Source: Telmatospirillum siberiense (GTDB taxonomy: Bacteria > Pseudomonadota > Alphaproteobacteria > Rhodospirillales > Magnetospirillaceae). Taken from it: a DNA stretch of 64,000 bases. Positions within the stretch are counted from its first letter, which is position 1, and every line of letters begins with the position of its first letter. The translations under genes were made by a program, and so were the position numbers. Shown piece by piece: positions 43,129 through 51,407 of the stretch. The stretch lies in contig NZ_PIUM01000001.1 in NCBI RefSeq assembly GCF_002845745.1, positions 186,001 to 250,000 of the forward strand. Direction: 5' to 3'. Below the pieces are notes generated by a model. The model searched no databases. It saw only the letters and a list, made by a program, of their open reading frames with translations, and was not told the origin of the DNA.

Positions 43129-44685
43129 ATGGCGAGGGGAGGGCGTTGGCGAATCGGCATGGGCCTCGTCGCATTGTCCCTGCTCGTCGCCGGATGCGAT
43201 AATCCACCGCCCCGCCAGGAAAAGAAGCTGCCCATCCCGAAGGGCGAGAGTACCCTTGACGATCTGATCAAAAAATCGCAGGCAAAGCCCGCCCCGTCCT
43301 TGTCCCCGGCACGCTTGAGTGTGGAGCCGGTCACCGTGGATTTCGGGGTGGTCACCCTGGGCGAGAGCGCGGCCCGCCAGGTGCGGCTGATCAATTCCGG
43401 GGAAAGTCCCGCCAGCCTCGTTCAGATCCATCTGGCAGGGCAGCCGCAGGCTTTTTCCGTTACGGGTACATGCGTTGCCGGACTGGAATTAAATCCGGGA
43501 AACGCCTGCACTTTGACCGTGATTTACCGTCCGCGCCGCGAAGGCGAGACGGAGGCGGAGGTGGTGATCGGCCATTCGGCGACGGGGGGCAGCTTGTTCG
43601 TCTCGCTGTCCGGGCAGGCCCAACCGCGGCAGGCCGCCGTCGCGGCCGTGACGGCGGCCGTGGTCAACGCACCCAATGCGGAAGCCTCTCTGCTGTTCGC
43701 CCGCTCCCGCCAGGATGGCGGCTTGAGCGTTGAAACCGGGGGGGGCGCCATCCCGACGCGCCGGACGCCGGTCGACAACGATTATACCGAGGCCGGGTTG
43801 CCGGGAATCGTCTCGACCTTTCCGGTGGACCGGACGCGGGTAATCACCGCCGACCGCTACATTCCCGCCGTCCTCGAGAACACCATCGGCAGTCAGCTGC
43901 CCGGGCGCGCCATCGCCGTGGTGGAGCGCAACGTCTTCGGATCGCAGGGGCGGAGCGTGCTGATCCCGGCCGGATCCCGGGTGGTCGGCCACTATCGCTC
44001 CCTGGCCCGTTATGGCGAGGCCCGCCTGGACATCAGTTGGTCCAGAATCATCCGGCCCGACGGTGTCAGCATCAATATCGATAACCAGGCGGCCGACGTC
44101 ATGGGGCGAACGGGCCTTCCCGGCGATCTCGATACGCGCTTCTTCGAAAAATATGGAAGTTCGCTTTTGACCAGCGTTATCGCCGCGGCGGGGGACTGGG
44201 CCTTGAGCGGCAGCAGTACCTCGGTGACCAGTCCCTTGGGCGGGACCACCCAGTCCCTGAGCGGTCGGGCCCGCGCCGGCAACCGGTTGGGAAACGATCT
44301 CGACCAGTTGGGGCAAAGAATGATCCAGGAGAACGTCGATATCCGCCCGGTGTTGACCGTTCCGCAGGGAACCAGACTCAATATCATTCCCTCGGAGGAC
44401 ATCTGGTTGCGTGATCCCGACCGGTTGCAGGCGGTGAGCGCCGCCAAGGGAAACCTGGCGAAGGTGGCGGCGTCCAACACCGATCTGGCCACGCAATTGT
44501 TGCCCGGCCTGGTCGAGGCCGCAGCCCAGAATCCCGGTTTACAGAAGCTGGCGCCGCAAACCGCTCAGCAGATCATGCAATCGGGCGTGCTCCAGCAATT
44601 GCGGGAGAGCGGGACGGCGGCCTCGGCCAATGCCGCCGGTTCCACCGCTTCGACAGGAAGCGCATCGTCGGCGGTTCGGCCATGA
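43129..44685 (+). CDS. virB10: VirB10/TrbI-like T4SS channel protein with lipobox and extra ASH-like domain
   Basis: A 518-residue protein. The N-terminus has a lipoprotein signal (MGLVALSLLVAGC, C23 acylated). Residues 62-163 form an ASH/choice-of-anchor-D type immunoglobulin-like domain (VDFGVVTLGESAARQVRLIN ... LNPGNACTLTVIYRP) with two cysteines, C115 and C127. The VirB10/TrbI periplasmic and outer-membrane core follows from about 240: AIAVVERNVFGSQGRSVLIPAGSRVVG, SWSRIIRPDGVSI, GDLDTRFFEKYGSSLL. Ordinary VirB10 has an inner-membrane helix; this one appears lipid-anchored. The C-terminal ~100 residues are Gln/Ala/Ser-rich. ATG 43129 follows GGAGG. Confidence 0.85.
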   Translation: MARGGRWRIGMGLVALSLLVAGCDNPPPRQEKKLPIPKGESTLDDLIKKSQAKPAPSLSPARLSVEPVTVDFGVVTLGESAARQVRLINSGESPASLVQIHLAGQPQAFSVTGTCVAGLELNPGNACTLTVIYRPRREGETEAEVVIGHSATGGSLFVSLSGQAQPRQAAVAAVTAAVVNAPNAEASLLFARSRQDGGLSVETGGGAIPTRRTPVDNDYTEAGLPGIVSTFPVDRTRVITADRYIPAVLENTIGSQLPGRAIAVVERNVFGSQGRSVLIPAGSRVVGHYRSLARYGEARLDISWSRIIRPDGVSINIDNQAADVMGRTGLPGDLDTRFFEKYGSSLLTSVIAAAGDWALSGSSTSVTSPLGGTTQSLSGRARAGNRLGNDLDQLGQRMIQENVDIRPVLTVPQGTRLNIIPSEDIWLRDPDRLQAVSAAKGNLAKVAASNTDLATQLLPGLVEAAAQNPGLQKLAPQTAQQIMQSGVLQQLRESGTAASANAAGSTASTGSASSAVRP

Positions 44686-45680
44686 ACCCGCTTCTTGAAG
44701 ACACGCTGCGTCGCCTGGCGGTCCATTATAGCGGGCCGGATGTCGAGGAGGTGGCGATGAATCGCCCCGGCGAGGTCTGGGTGAAAATGGCCGGTGGCGG
44801 GTGGCAGGTCCGATCCGACCCGGCCCTGAGCGAGGATTACGTGGTCATCCTCTGCCAGCAACTCGCCAATGTGAGCGGTCAGGTGTTTCATCGCCGGCGC
44901 ATGCCGCTGCTCTATACGACCTTGCCGGAGGGGCATCGCTTCACCGCGCTGGTCGGACCCAATGTGCGTTACGACATGGGCGATGTGCAGGGAATTGCCG
45001 TCACCGTCCGCGTTTTCAATCCCGAACGGAAAATCACCCTCGACCGCTACGGGTTGAAGCGGAAGTCGGTTCTTGCCGACGTCCCGCTGAGCCATGGTCA
45101 GAAACGCTACGACGATACGCCCCTTGAGGATCTGCTGGCCGCCGTCCAGGGACGGGAGGCGATCCTGATTTCCGGGGCGACTTCGACCGGCAAGACCTCC
45201 TTTCTCAATGCCATCGTCGGCTATTTGCCCGAGGACTCCCGCGTGTTGACGGTGGAGGACGCCCGCGAGGTGGTGGTTCCTCATCCCAACCGCGTCCATC
45301 TGGTCGTCTCGCGTACCGAAACGACCAACGGTATCGATTTCATGCGGGTGGTCGACGCGGTGGTGCGGATGACGCCCGACGTCATCATCTGCGGCGAGAT
45401 CGGCATTTCCAACGCTCCCGGCGTTTTTCGCCTGATGACCACCGGGCATACCAATTTTATGGCGACCATCCACGCCAGCAGTCCGGAGGCGGCGTTGCGG
45501 GCCTTTTATCAAAACCTGGCACAGAGCAATCCCGGCATCGACGCCGGTGCCGCTGTCGACATCATCGCCCAGGCGTTCGGCCGTATCGTGCAGATCGATC
45601 GGCAAGGAGCCAGGCGGGTGGTTACCGCCATCGATATTCCCCGCCTGGCGCATGCGGCCGTCGCCATGGACGATGCTTGA
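44682..45680 (+). CDS. virB11: VirB11-type secretion ATPase
   Basis: A 332-residue hexameric ATPase of type IV secretion. The N-terminal domain (1-150) is followed by the Walker A motif GATSTGKT at 165-172, the Asp box VLTVEDAREV, a Walker B-like region (VIICGEIG) and the His box TTGHTNFMATIHASSPEAAL. It starts within the stop codon of the VirB10-like gene (ATGA). Confidence 0.94.
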   Translation: MNPLLEDTLRRLAVHYSGPDVEEVAMNRPGEVWVKMAGGGWQVRSDPALSEDYVVILCQQLANVSGQVFHRRRMPLLYTTLPEGHRFTALVGPNVRYDMGDVQGIAVTVRVFNPERKITLDRYGLKRKSVLADVPLSHGQKRYDDTPLEDLLAAVQGREAILISGATSTGKTSFLNAIVGYLPEDSRVLTVEDAREVVVPHPNRVHLVVSRTETTNGIDFMRVVDAVVRMTPDVIICGEIGISNAPGVFRLMTTGHTNFMATIHASSPEAALRAFYQNLAQSNPGIDAGAAVDIIAQAFGRIVQIDRQGARRVVTAIDIPRLAHAAVAMDDA

Positions 45681-45707
45681 AGGGGCGGCGGATGATTGGG
45701 GGCGGGC

Positions 45708-47711
45708 ATGGAAGATGAAATGCGCAAGAGCGTCCGATGGCAGATCGTCGTGGCGTTGAGCGCCATCGTCATGCTTCTGGGCACGGTGCCGCTCGCTTTG
45801 CCTCTTACTTATTTGTCCGAACGTGGCGTCAGCCTGGAGAGTGTCGGCTGGGTCGAGGGCTATTTCGCCACCTTGACGGAGCATGGCGGCTACTGGCTGG
45901 CGGTGCATCGTGAATGGTTGGCGCAGGCGCTGTCATCCGGACGGTTCCCACCGCTGGTCGTCGTTTTTCCATTCCTGGCGCTCACCGTTCTCGGTGTCGG
46001 CTTGCGGCTGAATCCGCATTCGATGATCCCGGCCGTCTATGGTTCGGCCCGCTGGGCCGATGATGGCGATGTCGCCCGCATGGGGTTGCTCTCCGGCATG
46101 ATCGTAGTGCTCGGGCAATGGCGCCGGCGCTGGTTGACGTTGCCCGAGACCTTATCGGTTTTGTGTATCGCTCCGCCTGGGACCGGCAAGACGGCGGCGG
46201 TAGTCGTTCCGACTATTCTGAAGTGTGACGGAACCTCGATGATCATCAACGACGTCAAGCCGGAGTTGCATGCCATTACATCCGGATATCGGCAGAGGGT
46301 CGGTCCGGTATTCCGTCTGGAGTGGGCCGCCGAAGACGATCCCGCCGCCGGCATTTATCATCCCCGATGGAATCCCTTGTCTCCCCGCTCCCTGCCCGAT
46401 AACGGGCCGCAGCGCGACCTTTATATCGAACGCCTCGGCGCCGTTCTCATTCCCGATCCGCAGGGCGGCGCGGATCCTCATTGGAGCAAGAAGGGCCGGG
46501 CGGCCCTCGTCGGCCTCACCCATTTCATCGTCTCGAAGTGCGAACATGGGGACATGCGGGGACTCCCCGCCGAATGGCAGGGGCGCGAAGCCTGCTTTCC
46601 CATGTTGCTCGACTGGATTACCGAAGCATCGCTGGCCGCCGGTGAGAAGATTGAGGCACTGAAGGAATCCGATCCGAACGCGGCCTTCATGGCCGATCCC
46701 ATCCGGATGTTTCTGATCGAGGCGGTCAACGAGGCTCGGGAAAAAGGATATGCCCATCGCGCGGTGATGGAATTGACCCAGTTGGCCAATACGCCGGATC
46801 GCGAGCGGGGGTCGATCCTTTCCACCATGGATGCCGGCCTGACTATTTTCAAGAATTCGGCGGTCCGGCAACGGACCGCAGTATCAGATTTTCAATTCTC
46901 CGATGTTCGGGGCATGCGCGATCCGCGTGGCGGAAAATTGCGGCCGCTCACCATTTACCTCTGCGTCAGTCAGGAGGACGGACGGGCGCTGGGAGTTATC
47001 TCGGCATTATTCATCGAAGCGCTTTCCGCCTATTTGACGTCGCATCCGCCTGGACATGTCGATGCCGCGGGGCGGAAATCCGGCCCCTATCCGGCTCTGT
47101 TCGTTCTGGATGAGTTTCCGCAAATGCCCAAAATCCAGGCCTTGATCGATGGGCCGGCGGTTGGCCGCGGTCAGAAGGTCTCCTATTTGCTGATCGGGCA
47201 GGATTTCGCGCAGATCGAAGATAAATACGGTAAGACGGGGTTGGAGACGTTGTTGTCGACCACGGCTGCCAAGGTTGTTCTTCCCCTCAACAACGAGGCC
47301 GTGGCCAAAAGATTTTCCGAAATGGTGGGAAGCCGGACCTTTGAGGGAAAAACCAGCGGTCGGACATATGGTTTTTCCAGGCAGGCCAATCCATTCGCCG
47401 TCAATATCAATAAAAGCCTTTCCGCCGTCGCCCTGATCCATCCCGCCGATTTCATGGCGATGCCGGCGGGAACCCATATCGTTCTCTTTCAAAAGTTCAC
47501 CAATCGCCCGATTCGAGCCCGGACCCCCTTTTACTTCAAAGACCGCGTGCTTCGCCGCCGCGCCTGGGATGTGCGAAAGGATCGCGGGCCGCGTCCGGCC
47601 CCGGCGCTTCCGGAGTGGTTGGCCGCGACTCGGGAAGTGGAGGTTTTCGGCGAAGAACAAGGGACATCCGAAGGGAGACGGGCCGGTTCTCCGTCAATGG
47701 GGACGCCATGA
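45708..47711 (+). CDS. virD4: VirD4-type coupling ATPase
   Basis: A 667-residue inner-membrane ATPase that brings substrates to the secretion channel. Two membrane helices lie at about residues 11-37 and 82-100, then YGSARWADDGDVARMGLL, Walker A APPGTGKT at 155-162 and Walker B LFVLDEFPQM around 465. The SRTFEGKTSGRTYG and final helical parts also fit VirD4/TraG. It starts 27 bases after virB11 and overlaps the peptidase gene by four bases. No relaxase gene is visible, so protein or DNA substrates cannot be distinguished. Confidence 0.93.
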   Translation: MEDEMRKSVRWQIVVALSAIVMLLGTVPLALPLTYLSERGVSLESVGWVEGYFATLTEHGGYWLAVHREWLAQALSSGRFPPLVVVFPFLALTVLGVGLRLNPHSMIPAVYGSARWADDGDVARMGLLSGMIVVLGQWRRRWLTLPETLSVLCIAPPGTGKTAAVVVPTILKCDGTSMIINDVKPELHAITSGYRQRVGPVFRLEWAAEDDPAAGIYHPRWNPLSPRSLPDNGPQRDLYIERLGAVLIPDPQGGADPHWSKKGRAALVGLTHFIVSKCEHGDMRGLPAEWQGREACFPMLLDWITEASLAAGEKIEALKESDPNAAFMADPIRMFLIEAVNEAREKGYAHRAVMELTQLANTPDRERGSILSTMDAGLTIFKNSAVRQRTAVSDFQFSDVRGMRDPRGGKLRPLTIYLCVSQEDGRALGVISALFIEALSAYLTSHPPGHVDAAGRKSGPYPALFVLDEFPQMPKIQALIDGPAVGRGQKVSYLLIGQDFAQIEDKYGKTGLETLLSTTAAKVVLPLNNEAVAKRFSEMVGSRTFEGKTSGRTYGFSRQANPFAVNINKSLSAVALIHPADFMAMPAGTHIVLFQKFTNRPIRARTPFYFKDRVLRRRAWDVRKDRGPRPAPALPEWLAATREVEVFGEEQGTSEGRRAGSPSMGTP

Positions 47712-48484
47712 CCGGGATCGTCACCTTGCCGTTTACGGTCAACATCTGGACGGCCCTGGTTTGGCTGCCTGCGGGGTGGATGGTGGCCGGCGCCGCCCGG
47801 TGGCTCGACCGGAACCTGGATATCGTGCTCGATCATGGTTTGTTGGCTGCGGCCCTCGGGACCCTTCCCCAGATGAGGCAAGGCGGGGAAATAAACGAAT
47901 CATCACCTCTTCTCCGCGCAAGTGGAAATAACGAAGCTGATGATTGTTCCCGAACCGGTTATCCGGTGTTGGAGTTTTTCACCGTCCTCCTGCTGGGAAT
48001 GGCGGTCGCGACCGCCGGGTCGTCGCTGCAAGCGGCGGCCGGTATGCTGTTTTGTGCCGCCGTGCTGTTCTGCGGCTGGATCGATTGGCGCAATCGTATC
48101 CTGCCCGATGTGATCGTCGTTCCGCTTCTCATGCTCGGTCTGATTCTGGCGGCCGGATGGCATCCATTCGTTGGTGCCGGTCAAGCGCTCACAGGGGCGG
48201 GTCTCGGCTGGGGCATGGCCTTCCTCACTGGCTGGCTGGGGCGCGGGCGGGGAGGGTGCCTGGGGGCGGGCGACGCCAAATTGCTTGCGGCCATCGGAAG
48301 CTGGTTGGGTCCGCTCGGGGCTACGGTCGTCTTTTTGAGCGCGTCTTTGTCGATGGGGGCGGTCATGGCGCTTCGTCTTGGGCGACGTCCCAAGATGAGG
48401 TGGTGTTTTGGGCCGGCTTTGGCCGCGACGTCCGCTCTTTATCTGCTTTTTATTTCGACGATGAGCGGTTGGCACCTCCAGTAG
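47708..48484 (+). CDS. Prepilin peptidase (A24 family) in the T4SS operon
   Basis: A 258-residue polytopic membrane aspartyl protease. Both catalytic aspartates are in place: D126 in GWIDWRNRILPD and D189 in GAGDAK. The N-terminal 95 residues contain a membrane segment and a hydrophilic loop but no cysteine-pair methylase domain like that of PilD. Its ATG overlaps the virD4 stop. Such an enzyme cleaves type IV pilin-like leaders; no prepilin gene is obvious nearby. Pairing with VirB10/VirB11/VirD4 recalls conjugation systems with type IVb thin pili. Confidence 0.88.
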   Translation: MTGIVTLPFTVNIWTALVWLPAGWMVAGAARWLDRNLDIVLDHGLLAAALGTLPQMRQGGEINESSPLLRASGNNEADDCSRTGYPVLEFFTVLLLGMAVATAGSSLQAAAGMLFCAAVLFCGWIDWRNRILPDVIVVPLLMLGLILAAGWHPFVGAGQALTGAGLGWGMAFLTGWLGRGRGGCLGAGDAKLLAAIGSWLGPLGATVVFLSASLSMGAVMALRLGRRPKMRWCFGPALAATSALYLLFISTMSGWHLQ

Positions 48485-48691
48485 AAAATTACTAACAATA
48501 AAATTATCTTAAGTTTAATCATATATCTTTTGATATGAAATATGAAAAAAGTGGCTATGTCATAAGAACTGTTTTTCATTTCGAAGGGTGGAATACAAAG
48601 GTTTATTAAGGAGGATAGATTTGAAATGTTATATTAATAGGATGCCTGGATTTATGGCCGATTCAACAAAAGGCTGGCCAGGAGAAGCGTT
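48485..48691. other. AT-rich spacer after the secretion operon
   Basis: About 200 bases of markedly lower GC than anything nearby, especially 48484-48560. No gene is seen. It could be a promoter region or a site of foreign DNA. Confidence 0.5.
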
Positions 48692-48736
48692 ATGAATCGT
48701 TGTGGTCAGTGCAAAGAGCCAATATTGCGCCGATAA
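48692..48736 (+). CDS. Possible 14-residue leader peptide
   Basis: ATG preceded by AGGAG at a good distance opens MNRCGQCKEPILRR, a 14-residue peptide with a CxxC pair. It ends 24 bases before the next gene. It might be a translated leader of that gene or chance. Confidence 0.25.
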   Translation: MNRCGQCKEPILRR

Positions 48737-48760
48737 CCCCTTATTGCGAGTGAGGTCCTC

Positions 48761-49066
48761 ATGGTTGGGGAAAAGGACAACATATCGCTGGTTGATGAGT
48801 ACCGGCAGTTGCAGAAAAAAGTTCTTAATAATTCTCTGGATGAAGCGGCGAATGCTGATCCAGGCCCCAGATTGGATGCCATCTATGCCAGGATCGTATC
48901 CCGGCCGGTGGTGGATATTCGGGCGGCCTTGGAAAAATTATGGTTTGCCCATCATTGTTTGACGGAGGAGGACGATTTCAAGGAAGCGGGCAATCTGATC
49001 TATCAGGTTTGTATCGCGCTGGAGGCCATGTCGCGGAAAGCTCCCGACGACGCCAACGTCGCGTAA
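48761..49066 (+). CDS. Hypothetical protein downstream of the T4SS genes, 101 residues
   Basis: An unrecognised acidic, largely helical cytosolic protein: DEYRQLQKKVLNNSLDEAAN, then VVDIRAALEKLWFAHHCLTEEDDFKEAGNLIYQ. It has no signal peptide. GTGAGG lies five bases before the ATG. Its size, acidity and position would suit a small chaperone or accessory protein for the secretion system, but nothing shows this directly. Confidence 0.6.
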   Translation: MVGEKDNISLVDEYRQLQKKVLNNSLDEAANADPGPRLDAIYARIVSRPVVDIRAALEKLWFAHHCLTEEDDFKEAGNLIYQVCIALEAMSRKAPDDANVA

Positions 49067-49295
49067 CGACCCCATCCCATCCACCTTGGTTCGTCCTGCT
49101 GCGGGACAACCACCGAAGGCATTCGCAGGGGTGTCGGCGGGGGCTTAAGCGATGGGAGGGAAAAAGTGGTCGCGGGCAGGGGTGTCCCGTCGACCGGGTA
49201 TCTCGGCGGATATCGATCCGCATCCACGGCCTTATCCATAAGCGATTATCCGGTGGTCACCGGTCGCGGATTCTCCAGTGATTCATTGGTGGGGA

Positions 49296-49685
49296 TCAGG
49301 CGGCATCGGTGACGTCGCCGGAAAGGTTGCACTGCATCTGATCGGACATCAGGGCGAAGGAGACCGCCAGTCCAACCGCTTCCGCCAAGGACGCGGCGGG
49401 GGGAGTCCCCACGAGTATGGTCAAGGAAAGCTGTGGCTGTTCATCCAGGCTTTTGACCAATGACAGAGTGAGGCCGCCCTCGGCCGCAGCTGTCATCGTT
49501 AGGTGCCACGGCGGCACCGATCCGTGGGAATCGGTGCAGAACAGGGCCTGGGCGCGGTGGTCGGCAATGTGCATTCGAACAAACATGAAACCATGGGAAT
49601 CCAGCAGGGCTTCGATCGAGGGATCGATGAGCGATGCCAGGGTTCGCATGATTTCAAGGGGGCGCGTGGTTGTTCCGTCGGTCAT
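49296..49685 (-). CDS. Hypothetical protein, 129 residues
   Basis: An unrecognised protein: LEIMRTLASLIDPSIEALLDSHGFMFVRMHI, then a hydrophobic LAEAVGLAVSFALM near the C-terminus. No clear signal peptide. GGAAAG precedes the ATG at 49685. It is transcribed against the flanking genes. Its alpha/beta pattern with SLTILVGTPPA could be a small folded domain; I assign no function. Confidence 0.55.
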   Translation of the reverse strand: MTDGTTTRPLEIMRTLASLIDPSIEALLDSHGFMFVRMHIADHRAQALFCTDSHGSVPPWHLTMTAAAEGGLTLSLVKSLDEQPQLSLTILVGTPPAASLAEAVGLAVSFALMSDQMQCNLSGDVTDAA

Positions 49686-49845
49686 GACAATCTTTCCGCT
49701 AATGAGGGTGCTGTTGACAAACAGTATCCAAAATGAAGACAATGGCAATGCCGAATATGGTCCGAAGGATGTCTCTCCTTAGGGATGGAGCGGCCATTTC
49801 GGGCAAGGGACGCACATCTTTTTCCAAACCCATCAGGAGGATGAA

Positions 49846-50517
49846 ATGGGGGAGCCTTTGCCATCCATCGATAGATCGCTTTGGCGTTACTACAAGGACG
49901 GCGGCAAGGGGTTCGCCGCGCGCAAGGCGCAGCGCATGTCTTCGACGCCTGGCGCTGGACATGATGCTGAAAAGGAAACGGTCCTTCGAGCTGCGGGTCG
50001 CCTGAAGCGGGGGCGGATGGCCGGGGGCGGTGAACGAAGCCGTGGCGGGGCCGCGGCGGATGCCTCGACCGAACGGGCTCGGCAAGCTCTGCTGGGAATG
50101 ATTTTGTCGGATGGCGCGCAAGGCGAGGACGCCAGGCTTTTGGTTGAGGCCAAAGCTTTCAGGGAACAAATCGCCGCGATGGAGCCCGAATCCGTGACGC
50201 GGTTATCCGCGTTTTTTCAGGCGGTGCGGGGGCGGGGCGAGATCCAGGGGGAAAAACCGGTTCTGAAATCGCTGGAAAGCGAACTGACCAAACGGGGAAT
50301 TTCCCTGGAGCTCAGCGGCAAGGTCAACAACGTCTATTTGTCGGGCGAGCAATCCCATTGGACGGTGGATGCCAAGGCGGGGGGGGATGACCAGCGTGAC
50401 GGGAAAACTCCGGACGCATCGTCCAAGGCCTCCGAACGGTCGGTTGGGGCCAGCCAGCGCAATGGCTTGTTAGAGAATTTTGGGCGGTTTTCGAAAAATT
50501 TCCTCCTCGGCCATTGA
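49846..50517 (+). CDS. Hypothetical protein, 223 residues, downstream of the T4SS region
   Basis: An unrecognised hydrophilic protein. The first 90 residues are basic and glycine-rich with low complexity (KRGRMAGGGERSRGGAAAD). The middle is helical (LLVEAKAFREQIAAMEPESVTRLSAFFQAVRG) and the tail is polar and probably disordered. AGGAGG lies before the ATG. There is no signal peptide. A good terminator follows. Disordered basic termini are seen in secreted substrates, but that is only a speculation. Confidence 0.6.
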   Translation: MGEPLPSIDRSLWRYYKDGGKGFAARKAQRMSSTPGAGHDAEKETVLRAAGRLKRGRMAGGGERSRGGAAADASTERARQALLGMILSDGAQGEDARLLVEAKAFREQIAAMEPESVTRLSAFFQAVRGRGEIQGEKPVLKSLESELTKRGISLELSGKVNNVYLSGEQSHWTVDAKAGGDDQRDGKTPDASSKASERSVGASQRNGLLENFGRFSKNFLLGH

Positions 50518-50520
50518 GGC

Positions 50521-50548
50521 CGGGTCCGGTCATTCTCCACCGGACCCG
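50521..50548 (+). terminator. Hairpin terminator after the 223-residue gene
   Basis: Perfect 10-bp arms cgggtccggt / accggacccg with an eight-base loop, three bases after the stop codon. The following sequence has only a weak T content. Confidence 0.65.
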
Positions 50549-50557
50549 AGTCGTTAA

Positions 50558-50591
50558 GTGCCTGTTGATAAATTATCGAATCAACGGGCAC
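50558..50591. repeat. Repeated hairpin, family C, copy 2
   Basis: Arms gtgcctgttga / tcaacgggcac (one G-T pair) around taaattatcgaa. The copy at 6776-6811 shares cctgttgataaa and tcgaatcaac. It opens a compound repeat cluster. Confidence 0.7.
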
Positions 50592-50609
50592 CAAGCCCGA
50601 GCGGCGCTT

Positions 50610-50688
50610 CTCGCCCGCCGTAGCGGAGCGCAGGCGTCATATAAAATCTTAGGGTTGGGAGCGATTATTTCGCGAGAGGCCCTAGGGC
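50610..50688. repeat. Repeat family B, copy 2
   Basis: Reverse-complement relative of 38811-38888, sharing gcaggcgtcatat and ggagcgattatttcgcg. It abuts the MITE-like repeat at its right end. Confidence 0.72.
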
Positions 50689-50887
50689 CTGTCGTCAGTT
50701 ACCACTTTTCCGGTATTTTTGTTTCGCGATTCAATCAAAAGACGTCATGCCCGGCCTTGAGCCGGGCATCCACGGCCCCGAACAAGTCTCCGTCGTTCGC
50801 TCCCTCCCTCCACGTGGATGGCCGTGTCGAGCACGGCCATGACGGTTTTTGGGGCACCAGCACCGTATCCCGGTAACTGACGACAGG
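50688..50887 (+). repeat. MITE-like repeat, family A, copy 2
   Basis: A 200-base element with perfect 16-bp terminal inverted repeats (cctgtcgtcagttacc / ggtaactgacgacagg). The interior has gcccggccttgagccgggc and ccatgac palindromic parts shared with copy 1 at 18470-18656. It contains no transposase, so any movement would depend on an enzyme elsewhere. It ends 11 bases from the stop of the next gene. Confidence 0.85.
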
Positions 50888-50897
50888 CTCTAAGGGG

Positions 50898-51296
50898 TCA
50901 TTCCGCTCCTTTGATCGCGGCTTGCGTGGCCGTGGCCGCCGCCTGGGCTTTGGCGAGATCGGTTTCGGCCAATCCCCCTTGCGCCAGGGCCGCAGCCGTC
51001 AGCAGAAGCTTCTGCTTGTCGGCGGGGGCGTCGGGGATGGCGCCGGTTCCCTGGTCCTTGCACGGATTGGCCTGTCCAGAGTCGAAGCCGGCGCCCGCCG
51101 GGCCGACCAGACAGTTCACCACGTGATGCAGGTGGGTCTGCACCATCTTCAAATCCGGCGATCCCGCCGCCAGCCCGGCATGGGTGACGGCGGTGCTCAA
51201 TTCCTTTGAAAGTTCTGCCGCCCCGGCCGGCAGGGCGAACAGCGACAGCACCCCCGCGGCGATGGCGATTCTAAAAGACGAAATGAGAGGGCTCAT
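50898..51296 (-). CDS. Periplasmic hypothetical protein, 132 residues
   Basis: A secreted protein with a typical Sec signal (ISSFRIAIAAGVLSLFALPAGAAE). The mature part has a histidine- and cysteine-containing segment VQTHLHHVVNCLVGP and a second cysteine in ANPCKDQG, followed by an alanine-rich helix. The HxHH and paired cysteines could bind metal or form a disulfide. GGAG precedes the ATG. No family is recognised. Confidence 0.7.
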   Translation of the reverse strand: MSPLISSFRIAIAAGVLSLFALPAGAAELSKELSTAVTHAGLAAGSPDLKMVQTHLHHVVNCLVGPAGAGFDSGQANPCKDQGTGAIPDAPADKQKLLLTAAALAQGGLAETDLAKAQAAATATQAAIKGAE

Positions 51297-51370
51297 TTTG
51301 AACTCCGCTTATGAATTGGACGTCCATCGCTGATGTGATGGTATGGCGGACCGAATTCAATTCATAAACT

Positions 51371-51407
51371 TAAGGGCGTGGAGCGATTATTTCGCGCCAC
51401 TCCCTTA
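51371..51407. terminator. Hairpin containing the family B core, at a gene end
   Basis: Near-perfect 15-bp arms taagggcgtggagcga / tcgcgccactccctta around ttatt. It holds the stop codon of the methyltransferase gene, and shares ggagcgattatttcgcg with the family B repeats. Confidence 0.65.
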
